This document shows positions 1 through 4,803 of a stretch of 9,573 nucleotides of DNA, in pieces. The stretch lies in NCBI GenBank assembly GCA_051876355.1, contig JBJEHU010000030.1:1-9573 (forward strand), written 5' to 3'. The notes below the pieces were generated by a model that was not told the DNA's origin, did no database searches, and was given only the letters and a program-made list of their open reading frames with translations. Source of the DNA: Olsenella_L sp051876355 (GTDB lineage Bacteria; Actinomycetota; Coriobacteriia; Coriobacteriales; Atopobiaceae). Every line of letters starts with the position of its first letter. Positions within the stretch are counted from its first letter, which is position 1. The translations under genes were made by a program, and so were the position numbers.

Positions 1-44
1 AGACGGCCAACGAGGTCTATCGGGAGATGTTGCACTCAGCTTGA
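1..44 (+). CDS. 3' end of a gene cut by the window edge, possibly an ABC exporter
   Basis: The frame starting at base 3 reads TANEVYREMLHSA and stops at TGA 42-44. Only 13 residues are visible. The run 'ATNE-x-YRE' resembles the extreme C-terminus of many ABC multidrug exporters (ATPase fused to permease), where it follows a 'GTHxELL' stretch, but that match is from memory and short. No U-rich terminator in the plus direction follows. The hairpin at 64-93 lies 20 bases beyond the stop and could help end this transcript too. A chance open tail cannot be excluded. Confidence 0.45.
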   Translation, partial: TANEVYREMLHSA

Positions 45-58
45 CAATCCGCCGACGG

Positions 59-94
59 AAAAAGGCGCACAGGGGCAGATGCTTCTGTGCGCCT
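59..94 (-). terminator. Intrinsic terminator of the cystine transporter
   Basis: Read on the minus strand, GGCGCACAG (93-85) pairs with CTGTGCGCC (72-64) across a 12-base loop and is followed by five T (63-59). An A-U pair can extend the stem to 10 bp. It lies 36 bases past the transporter stop codon and fits a Rho-independent terminator. There is no T-run on the plus side, so it works best for minus-strand transcripts. Confidence 0.85.
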
Positions 95-109
95 CAGGAG
101 AGGAGACGT

Positions 110-129
110 AGGTCCGAGTCGCTGGACCT
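110..129 (-). repeat. Small hairpin directly after the transporter stop codon
   Basis: AGGTCC (129-124 on the minus strand) and GGACCT (115-110) form a 6-bp stem with an 8-base loop, starting on the base after the TAA stop at 132-130. No T-run follows. It may protect the 3' end of the message or slow polymerase before the main terminator. The same hexamers occur in the stem of the leader terminator at 1528-1550. Confidence 0.5.
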
Positions 130-1497
130 TTAAGCTGCAGTCTCTGCCTTCTTGTTCGAAGGAAGGCTGAAGGCTTCGCCTCCGTTGTAGACCTCTTCGT
201 CGACGAGGCCTTCGGTGCGGGCAACGAGGAGCGATGCTTCGGCGGCACCCACGACGTTCGTGGCGGTGCGGCCCATATCGACGATGGAGGAGATGGGGGC
301 AACGAGAGCGATCGTCTCGACGGGGAGGCCAAGAGCGGCAAGGAGTGCTGTCGCCGTGATTGTGGCAGTGCCGGGGACGCCGACCGTGCCGATGGAGACA
401 ACGAGCGTGAGGAGGACGAGCAGGACGTACTGGCCCGGCGTGAAGGCAGTGCCGGTGGCGTTCAGAGCAAAGAGGGCGACGAGCGTCGGCCACATGCCAG
501 CGCAGCCGGGCATACCGAGGTTTGCACCAAGGCCGGCCGTGAAGGAGGCCACATCCTCATCCACGCCGAGGTTCTTGGTAAGCGAGGAGACCGTGACAGG
601 GATCGTGCCGACGGAGCTCTGGGTCGTGAAGGCGGTCACGGCAGCAGGTGCGATGCCACGGAAGAAGCGGGCAGGATTGAGCTTGCCGATGAGAGCGACA
701 AAGGCGCTCTCGACACCGAAGAACTGGATAGCGAGGATCACGTAGGCGACGACGAGGACACCAACAAGCGGCAGGAGCGTTGCGACATCGGCGCGGCCCA
801 CGGCGCGGCCAATCAGGGAGACGACGGCGTACGGCGTGAAGGAGACGATCCAGCTTACGGCGTTGCCGAGGACAGAGTTCGTGGCATCGACGAAGGCCTT
901 GAACGGCTTCACATCGACTGCTTTCTCGGACGGGGCCTCCTTCTGCTTCTGGACGAGGCGGTTATAGGCAGCAGCGACAATCAGGGCAAAGACGATGATG
1001 GGGACAACGGCGTTGTTCGCCCAGGATGTGGCGAGGTTCTGCGGGAAGAGGCCGACGATCGTGTCGGTGACCGACGGTACGGACTTCGCTTCGTAGCTTA
1101 TAGCATCGAGCGAGAAGCCCTGGCCGATATGGAGCGGAAGCGCGATGAGAAGGGTCAGAAGCGTTGCAGTCAGCGTGTTCAGGAGCAGGAACAGGACGGA
1201 CTTCCAGCCGATAGCCTTGATATGGACAAGGTTGGAGAGGTTCGTGATCGATGCAATGATCGAGAAGAAGAGCAGCGGCACGACCATTGCGGAGATCACG
1301 TTTGCATAGACAGTGCCGAAGAGGGCGTAGTAGGTGTAGGACTGGCCAAAGGCAAGGCCGAGGACGATGCCGAAGACGGTTGCCAGAAGCACGCGGGTGC
1401 CGAAGCGCCAATGGCGCTTTCGCTTCAGGTAGGCAAGGACGGCAAAGAGGCCGACGGCCACGATCAGGGCTGCAAAGGACAGTGCATCGAATTCCAT
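130..1497 (-). CDS. tcyP: L-cystine uptake transporter, DAACS family (TcyP-like)
   Basis: A 455-residue integral membrane symporter of the dicarboxylate/amino acid:cation symporter family, nearest by recognition to TcyP/YdjN-type cystine importers, which bring in cystine with a coupled cation. Hydrophobic helices fill residues 8-24, 35-50, 66-84, 100-122, 163-178, 214-230, 240-260 and the C-terminal half. Family hallmarks are visible: HP1 with SSVGT at 294-298, TM7 with GANLGMPGCAGMWP at 324-337, HP2 with GVPGTATITA at 373-382, and TM8 with DMGRTATNV at 407-415. The CAGMWP stretch and the absence of typical glutamate-transporter motifs favour cystine over glutamate or C4-dicarboxylates. The start is set by AAAGGA six or seven bases before ATG 1497. 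Length is normal. The upstream Cys-rich leader and terminator independently support a cysteine-related substrate. The symbol is by similarity only. Confidence 0.85.
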   Translation of the reverse strand: MEFDALSFAALIVAVGLFAVLAYLKRKRHWRFGTRVLLATVFGIVLGLAFGQSYTYYALFGTVYANVISAMVVPLLFFSIIASITNLSNLVHIKAIGWKSVLFLLLNTLTATLLTLLIALPLHIGQGFSLDAISYEAKSVPSVTDTIVGLFPQNLATSWANNAVVPIIVFALIVAAAYNRLVQKQKEAPSEKAVDVKPFKAFVDATNSVLGNAVSWIVSFTPYAVVSLIGRAVGRADVATLLPLVGVLVVAYVILAIQFFGVESAFVALIGKLNPARFFRGIAPAAVTAFTTQSSVGTIPVTVSSLTKNLGVDEDVASFTAGLGANLGMPGCAGMWPTLVALFALNATGTAFTPGQYVLLVLLTLVVSIGTVGVPGTATITATALLAALGLPVETIALVAPISSIVDMGRTATNVVGAAEASLLVARTEGLVDEEVYNGGEAFSLPSNKKAETAA

Positions 1498-1503
1498 GTT
1501 CGA

Positions 1504-1509
1504 TCCTTT
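1504..1509 (-). promoter_or_regulatory. Ribosome binding site of the cystine transporter
   Basis: AAAGGA on the minus strand precedes ATG 1497 by about six bases. It lies only 12 bases after the T-run of the leader terminator. Termination would therefore remove it from the transcript. The palindrome TTTCGAAA lies between the two. Confidence 0.65.
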
Positions 1510-1521
1510 CGTTTTCGAAAC

Positions 1522-1551
1522 AAAAAAGGCAGGTCCGCGATGGACCTGCCC
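1522..1551 (-). terminator. Attenuator: intrinsic terminator between leader peptide and cystine transporter
   Basis: On the minus strand GGCAGGTCC (1550-1542) pairs perfectly with GGACCTGCC (1536-1528) across the loop ATCGC, and six T follow (1527-1522). A G-U pair can make the stem 10 bp. It sits after the leader stop codon (1587) and before the transporter start (1497), so it ends transcripts that have not entered the structural gene. A strong terminator in this position, with no completed gene other than a 31-codon Cys-rich frame upstream, is the signature of transcription attenuation. Alternative pairing for its 5' arm exists at 1616-1608. Confidence 0.85.
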
Positions 1552-1616
1552 GAAGCAATTCCGTGCATGGATGTCAGCGACAAGAGCTAGAAGTCATGAC
1601 ATCGGACACAGGTTCC
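1542..1616 (-). promoter_or_regulatory. Candidate antiterminator of the cystine transporter leader
   Basis: Minus-strand GGAACCTGT (1616-1608) can pair with GCAGGTCC (1549-1542), the 5' arm of the terminator: seven Watson-Crick pairs, one G-U and one bulged A. Nested within it, GATGTCA (1603-1597) is perfectly complementary to TGACATC (1576-1570). Both helices would compete with the terminator. A third helix, CTGTGCATG (1656-1648, in the Cys codons) with CATGCACGG (1569-1561), crosses the first and so excludes it. A ribosome waiting on the Cys codons would mask 1656-1648 and favour the antiterminator. The pairings were found by eye; no folding energy was computed. Confidence 0.5.
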
Positions 1617-1682
1617 GGACAGGCCAGCCATAGAGGCACAGCACATGCATGCACAGCACATCATGTTCTGCATCTGAGCCAT
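1587..1682 (-). CDS. Cys-rich leader peptide (31 aa) of the cystine transporter
   Basis: A short frame with a near-ideal start: GGAAGGAG ends six bases before ATG 1682. The 31-residue product has Cys at 9, 10, 12, 14, 15, 25 and 28, six Met and one His; its core reads MCCACMCCAS. No signal peptide, membrane span or known fold is visible. Length, position 89 bases before the transporter start, and the terminator in between fit a regulatory leader peptide whose translation reports charged tRNA-Cys. Stalling at codons 9-15 (1658-1638) would allow antitermination. Related logic is known: amino-acid biosynthetic attenuators in enterobacteria, and Cys-rich upstream frames in mycobacteria. An alternative is a tiny metal- or thiol-binding protein. 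An in-frame ATG at 1778 exists, but it lacks a good ribosome binding site and would cross the probable promoter. Confidence 0.7.
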   Translation of the reverse strand: MAQMQNMMCCACMCCASMAGLSGTCVRCHDF

Positions 1683-1911
1683 GTCCGTCTCCTTCCTGCT
1701 TCTAATTCCTACTCGAACACTTGGTGTTTGATAGTAAAGCGCTTGCGCGCCGGGAATGCAAGCATAAATTCCGAGCAATTTGGTAGGAAATATGCCGGCA
1801 ACATTGTGCAGAGAAGGCTGTGGCAGAGAAAGCGCAGCTCAGATGGGATATCTTTCGCAATGGCATGGGGCTCTATAATCTGATGTTGAAGATGGCAGGG
1901 GAGGCGTTGCT
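1683..1911. promoter_or_regulatory. Divergent control region between cystine leader and methyltransferase
   Basis: 229 bases with no supported gene. On the minus strand TACTAT (1736-1731) could be the -10 of the cystine leader transcript; the best -35 is the poor TTGCAT (1761-1756) at 19 bp, so activator help is plausible. Two inverted repeats flank this site: GCTTGC/GCAAGC (1763-1758 and 1746-1741) around the spacer, and AACAC-TTG-GTGTT (1716-1728) just after the expected start. Either could be an operator. The plus-strand promoter of the methyltransferase is listed separately. Confidence 0.4.
1874..1879 (+). promoter_or_regulatory. -10 element of the methyltransferase promoter
   Basis: A perfect TATAAT lies 32 bases before the ATG at 1912, giving an expected start near 1886. 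The -35 region at 17 bp (TCTTTC, 1851-1856) is poor. The promoter may be weak or need an activator. Confidence 0.5.
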
Positions 1912-2682
1912 ATGGATCGTGCGCTTGCGAGAAGGCTCGCGGCTGTGACAGAGGAATTCTACGCCGCCGAGGCATCGTCCTTCTCTGAGACCCGCAACAG
2001 TGCCTGGGAAGGCTGGACACGGATAGCGGAGCTTCTGGCACAGGAAGGCAGGCATGAGCTCCGCGTTGCAGATATCGCTTCGGGAAACCTGCGCTTTGGC
2101 ACGTTTCTGGGAGATGCGCTTCCGGATGTCCGGATTGCGTATGAGGCAGTCGATTCCTGCCAGCCCCTCATGGACAAAGGTAGGCTTCCGGACAATGTCT
2201 CAGCCACCTGCCATGTGCACGATATCGTGGAGAGCCTTCTGGATGGGAAAGACGTGCTGCCGCAGGGGCTTGGTCCTGCAGACTGCGTGGCCTGCTTCGG
2301 CTTTCTGCACCATGTGCCAGGGATGGAGCTGCGCCTGCATCTTGTGCAGGAGCTTGTCGGCGCTGCAGTGCCGGGCGGCATCATTGCGCTTGCCCTCTGG
2401 CGCTTTGCAGAAGATCCGGCACATGCGAAGAGGGCGGAGGCTACGACCGATGAGGCATGCCAGGAGCTTGGCATTGCAAGAGATGGGCTCGATTACGGGG
2501 ACTATCTCTTAGGCTGGCAGGGAAAGCCAGGCATCTGGCGCTTCTGCCATAGCTTCACAGACACAGAAGCCCGGGAAATGGCCGATGCCGTCTCGAGTGA
2601 GTCTTCTGTCCTTGAATGCTATCTGGCTGACGGGAAGACCCATGACCAGAACAGGTATCTCGTGCTCCGGAAGAGATCGTGA
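1912..2682 (+). CDS. Class I SAM-dependent methyltransferase, Trm9/ALKBH8-like
   Basis: A 256-residue cytosolic enzyme with the Rossmann fold of class I methyltransferases: motif I DIASGNLRFG at 54-63 binds S-adenosylmethionine, and CFGFLHHV at 128-135 is the motif IV region. The N-terminal run FYAAEASSFSETRNSAW (16-32) matches the opening of yeast Trm9 and the ALKBH8 methyltransferase domain ('YxxxAxxFSxTR'). The C-terminus, with RFCHSF (210-215) and THDQNRYLVLRK (243-254), also fits that family. Trm9 methylates carboxymethyluridine at the tRNA wobble position with partner Trm112. Neither a partner nor a tRNA substrate is evident here, so substrate is open. The start is set by GGGGAGG seven bases before ATG. 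The gene stands alone, divergent from the cystine leader and convergent with icd. The family call is fairly sure; the reaction is not. Confidence 0.7.
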   Translation: MDRALARRLAAVTEEFYAAEASSFSETRNSAWEGWTRIAELLAQEGRHELRVADIASGNLRFGTFLGDALPDVRIAYEAVDSCQPLMDKGRLPDNVSATCHVHDIVESLLDGKDVLPQGLGPADCVACFGFLHHVPGMELRLHLVQELVGAAVPGGIIALALWRFAEDPAHAKRAEATTDEACQELGIARDGLDYGDYLLGWQGKPGIWRFCHSFTDTEAREMADAVSSESSVLECYLADGKTHDQNRYLVLRKRS

Positions 2683-2684
2683 AT

Positions 2685-2711
2685 GTGAGGCGCTGCTGTC
2701 TCACGGCTTTT
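2685..2711 (+). terminator. Weak intrinsic terminator after the methyltransferase
   Basis: GTGAG (2685-2689) and CTCAC (2700-2704) form a 5-bp stem with a 10-base loop, followed by GGC and four T. It starts three bases after the stop codon. The short stem makes it a modest candidate; the adjoining repeat block or the 2858-2892 hairpin may share the job. Confidence 0.4.
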
Positions 2712-2719
2712 CGAGTAAA

Positions 2720-2779
2720 CAGTACAAAACGGTATAAGTTCGTATAAGACAGTATAAATTCGTGCAAGACAGCATAAGA
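2720..2779. repeat. Six tandem degenerate 10-bp repeats
   Basis: From 2720 the sequence falls into consecutive 10-mers: CAGTACAAAA, CGGTATAAGT, TCGTATAAGA, CAGTATAAAT, TCGTGCAAGA, CAGCATAAGA. The shared core is GTATAAG and the first two positions vary between CA/CG and TC. The block is strikingly A+T-rich against its surroundings and the period equals about one helical turn. It lies between the 3' ends of two convergent genes. No protein-coding use is seen. Candidates are a multimeric protein-binding site or a bent DNA segment; the function is unknown. Confidence 0.65.
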
Positions 2780-2857
2780 AGGCGAGATAGCGCCGAAGCG
2801 AATAGGGCAGTACGTTTCTTGCAGGATGCTTTAGCAGAGCTGGATGAATCTAAAGAG

Positions 2858-2892
2858 CAGAGGGCCGCTGCAGCATATGCAGCGGCCCTCTG
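2858..2892 (-). terminator. Strong hairpin terminator of isocitrate dehydrogenase
   Basis: CAGAGGGCCGCTGCA (2858-2872) and TGCAGCGGCCCTCTG (2878-2892) form a perfect 15-bp stem with a 5-base loop, 23 bases past the icd stop codon. On the minus strand CTCTTTAG follows, a weak U-run. Because it lies between convergent genes it may stop transcription from both sides. Confidence 0.75.
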
Positions 2893-2915
2893 AGTGTATG
2901 AGAGATGGGAAGAGA

Positions 2916-4130
2916 TTAGGCGGCAAGCAGCTTCTCGAGCTCATCGCGGACAGCGACGATGAAGCCTGCCGTATCGAGCGTCTGAGGGTTCGGGAGCTTC
3001 GTGATACGTGCGAGGTCTCCTGTCATCTTGCCGGACTCGATTGTGGCAAGCGTTGCCTTCTCGAGCTTGTCGGCGAAGTCTGCAAGCTCGGGCGTGCCGT
3101 CGAGCTCTGCACGCTTCCTGAGGGCGCCGGTCCAGGCGAAGATCGTGGCGACAGAGTTCGTCGAGGTCGTCTCGCCCTTGAGATACTTGTAGTAGTGGCG
3201 CTGCACCGTGCCGTGCGCTGCCTCGTACTCGAAGTAGCCATGCGGGCTTACGAGCACAGATGTCATGAGTGCCAAACTTCCGAAGGCGCTCGAGAGCATG
3301 TCGGACATGACATCGCCGTCGTAGTTCTTGCAGGCCCAGACGAAGCCGCCCTCGCTCTTCATGATGCGGGCAACAACGTCGTCGATGAGGGTGTAGAAGT
3401 ACGTGAGGCCTGCCGCCTCGAAGCGCTCCTTGTATTCCTTCTCATAGACATCGGCGAAGATGTCCTTGAAGCGGTGGTCGTAGGTCTTCGAGATCGTGTC
3501 CTTCGTGGCAAACCAGAGATCCTGGTGCACGGAGAGGGCATAGGAGAAGCAGGAGCGTGCGAAGCTCGTGATCGACGAGTCGAGGTTGTGCATGCCCTCG
3601 ACGACGCCCGGCTCCGTGAACTCATGCACGAGCGTGCGGGTCTCGGTGCCGTCTTCTGCCGTGTAGACGAGCTCGACCTTGCCGGGGCCCGGGATGCGCA
3701 TCTCGGCGTCGCGGTAGACATCGCCGTAGGCGTGACGGGCAATCGTGATCGGCTTCTTCCAGTTGGAGACGACCGGCTCGATGCCCTTCACGATGATGGG
3801 GGCACGGAAGACCGTGCCGTCGAGCATGGCACGAATCGTGCCGTTCGGGCTCTTCCACATCTTGTGGAGGTCGTACTCCTTCACGCGTGCCGCGTTCGGC
3901 GTGATCGTTGCACACTTGACGGCGACGCCCAGGCGCTTTGTCGCCTCTGCGGCGTCGATCGTGACCTGGTCTTCGGTCTCGTCCCTGTGTTTGAGTCCGA
4001 GGTCGTAGTATTCGGTCTTCAGGTCCACGAACGGCTCCAGAAGCTCATCCTTGATGAGCTGCCAGATGATGCGGGTCATCTCGTCGCCGTCCATCTCGAC
4101 GAGCGGCGTCTTCATCTCGATCTTTGCCAT
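2916..4130 (-). CDS. icd: NADP-dependent isocitrate dehydrogenase, eukaryotic-like homodimeric type
   Basis: A 404-residue cytosolic enzyme that oxidatively decarboxylates isocitrate to 2-oxoglutarate with NADP+, feeding glutamate synthesis. The sequence follows the subfamily of human IDH1/IDH2 rather than E. coli Icd. Substrate-binding SPNGTIR at 94-100 supplies S94, N96 and R100; R109 lies in FRAP; R132 in ARHAYGD matches the R132 of human IDH1 in number and context; Y139 follows. Metal-binding aspartates lie in YTLIDD (246-251) and in KNYDGDVMSD (268-277). HGTVQRHY (306-313) and the NSVATIFAWTGAL run (325-337) form the NADP side. Length is typical. AAGGAG six bases before ATG 4130 fixes the start. 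It is a single-gene unit ended by the 2858-2892 hairpin, divergent from the HAD gene. Confidence 0.95.
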   Translation of the reverse strand: MAKIEMKTPLVEMDGDEMTRIIWQLIKDELLEPFVDLKTEYYDLGLKHRDETEDQVTIDAAEATKRLGVAVKCATITPNAARVKEYDLHKMWKSPNGTIRAMLDGTVFRAPIIVKGIEPVVSNWKKPITIARHAYGDVYRDAEMRIPGPGKVELVYTAEDGTETRTLVHEFTEPGVVEGMHNLDSSITSFARSCFSYALSVHQDLWFATKDTISKTYDHRFKDIFADVYEKEYKERFEAAGLTYFYTLIDDVVARIMKSEGGFVWACKNYDGDVMSDMLSSAFGSLALMTSVLVSPHGYFEYEAAHGTVQRHYYKYLKGETTSTNSVATIFAWTGALRKRAELDGTPELADFADKLEKATLATIESGKMTGDLARITKLPNPQTLDTAGFIVAVRDELEKLLAA

Positions 4131-4294
4131 GCTTCTCTCCTTCGAGGGGGATGTTCAAGCCATAATCTCAGAGTGCACCTCTTCCAGTGTAGAGGCTCCT
4201 ATCCCCTTGGCTGAAAATGGATACGCACTGTAAACGAAGGCAGACAGGACATCGGGTATGCTGGAGGGGACAACATGCATCCAAGGAGTGCAGC
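4131..4294. promoter_or_regulatory. Divergent intergenic region between icd and the HAD gene
   Basis: 164 bases that must hold both promoters. For the plus strand the best pair by eye is TTGGCT (4207-4212) with TGTAAA (4229-4234) at 16 bp, four of six matches in the -10; TATGCT (4257-4262) is an alternative -10 without a matching -35. No convincing minus-strand pair was found for icd. The SD of icd (GGAGAG) and of the HAD gene (AAGGAG, 4283-4288) are clear. Confidence 0.35.
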
Positions 4295-4771
4295 ATGGCA
4301 GATATCCTTTCCTATCTCGCAGAGCCTGAGACCATCGTCGTCTTCGATATCGACGGGGTGCTGGCGCCCTATGAGTTCGGCGAGCTCTCGCATGCCGCCT
4401 GCCTCGACGGCGACTGGAAGACATATGTGCTCGAGGAGCACCCTTACGCCCATATCCGTCCCGTGCCCCAGATCCAGCGCTTCATCGTGAAGAAGGGGTG
4501 CACGCGTGTCTTTGCCTGCTCGGTTGCAGAGGACTTCGAGGAGGAGGGCAAGCGCGATTTCGTCGTCTCGAACTATGGGCTGCCCGCCGGCCACGTGAAG
4601 CTTGTCCGCTCGAAAGGCGACAAGGTGGATGAGCTCAGAGCGCTGGCAAAGGAGTTCTCCGTGCCCGAGCGGCGCGTCGCCCTTGTCGAGGACACGGTGA
4701 AGACGCTCGACGAGGTGGCCAGAAAGACCGGATGCACAACTGTACACATATCGTCCTTCTTCTTTGCGTAG
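4295..4771 (+). CDS. Small HAD-superfamily hydrolase-like protein
   Basis: A 158-residue soluble protein. Motif I is VVFDIDGVL (15-23), with candidate nucleophile D18 and acid/base D20. A motif II serine may be S76 in FACSVAED; K107 or K110 could serve as the motif III lysine; motif IV is RVALVEDT with E132 and D133. These positions fit the haloacid dehalogenase fold, which mostly acts as phosphatase. The segment between motifs I and II (about 50 residues) is too short for a large cap, so a protein or other sizeable phosphorylated substrate is possible, but none is indicated. AAGGAG six bases before ATG 4295 decides the start over an in-frame ATG at 4217. The next gene begins 32 bases later on the same strand, so cotranscription is likely. 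Substrate unknown. Confidence 0.7.
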   Translation: MADILSYLAEPETIVVFDIDGVLAPYEFGELSHAACLDGDWKTYVLEEHPYAHIRPVPQIQRFIVKKGCTRVFACSVAEDFEEEGKRDFVVSNYGLPAGHVKLVRSKGDKVDELRALAKEFSVPERRVALVEDTVKTLDEVARKTGCTTVHISSFFFA

Positions 4772-4803
4772 AACGATAACCCAGCTCAGAGAAAGGTGCC
4801 CCC

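Noticed and set aside
41..46. TTGACA hexamer as a promoter -35
   Set aside because: It overlaps the stop codon of the first partial gene and has no -10 element 16-18 bases further on; a terminator follows.
130..1590. Several plus- and minus-strand frames overlapping the transporter
   Set aside because: They are Arg/His-rich shadows of the hydrophobic transporter frame and lack ribosome binding sites.
1683..1778. Longer 63-residue form of the leader peptide starting at 1778
   Set aside because: No ribosome binding site. It would need transcription from before the probable promoter, whereas ATG 1682 has an excellent SD at proper spacing.
2720..2779. CRISPR array
   Set aside because: Units are 10 bp, degenerate and contiguous, with no spacers and no cas genes.
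2844..4214. Open plus-strand frame of 456 codons opposite icd
   Set aside because: It is the complement of a gene with unmistakable isocitrate dehydrogenase motifs. Its product is compositionally odd and has no ribosome binding site or family resemblance.
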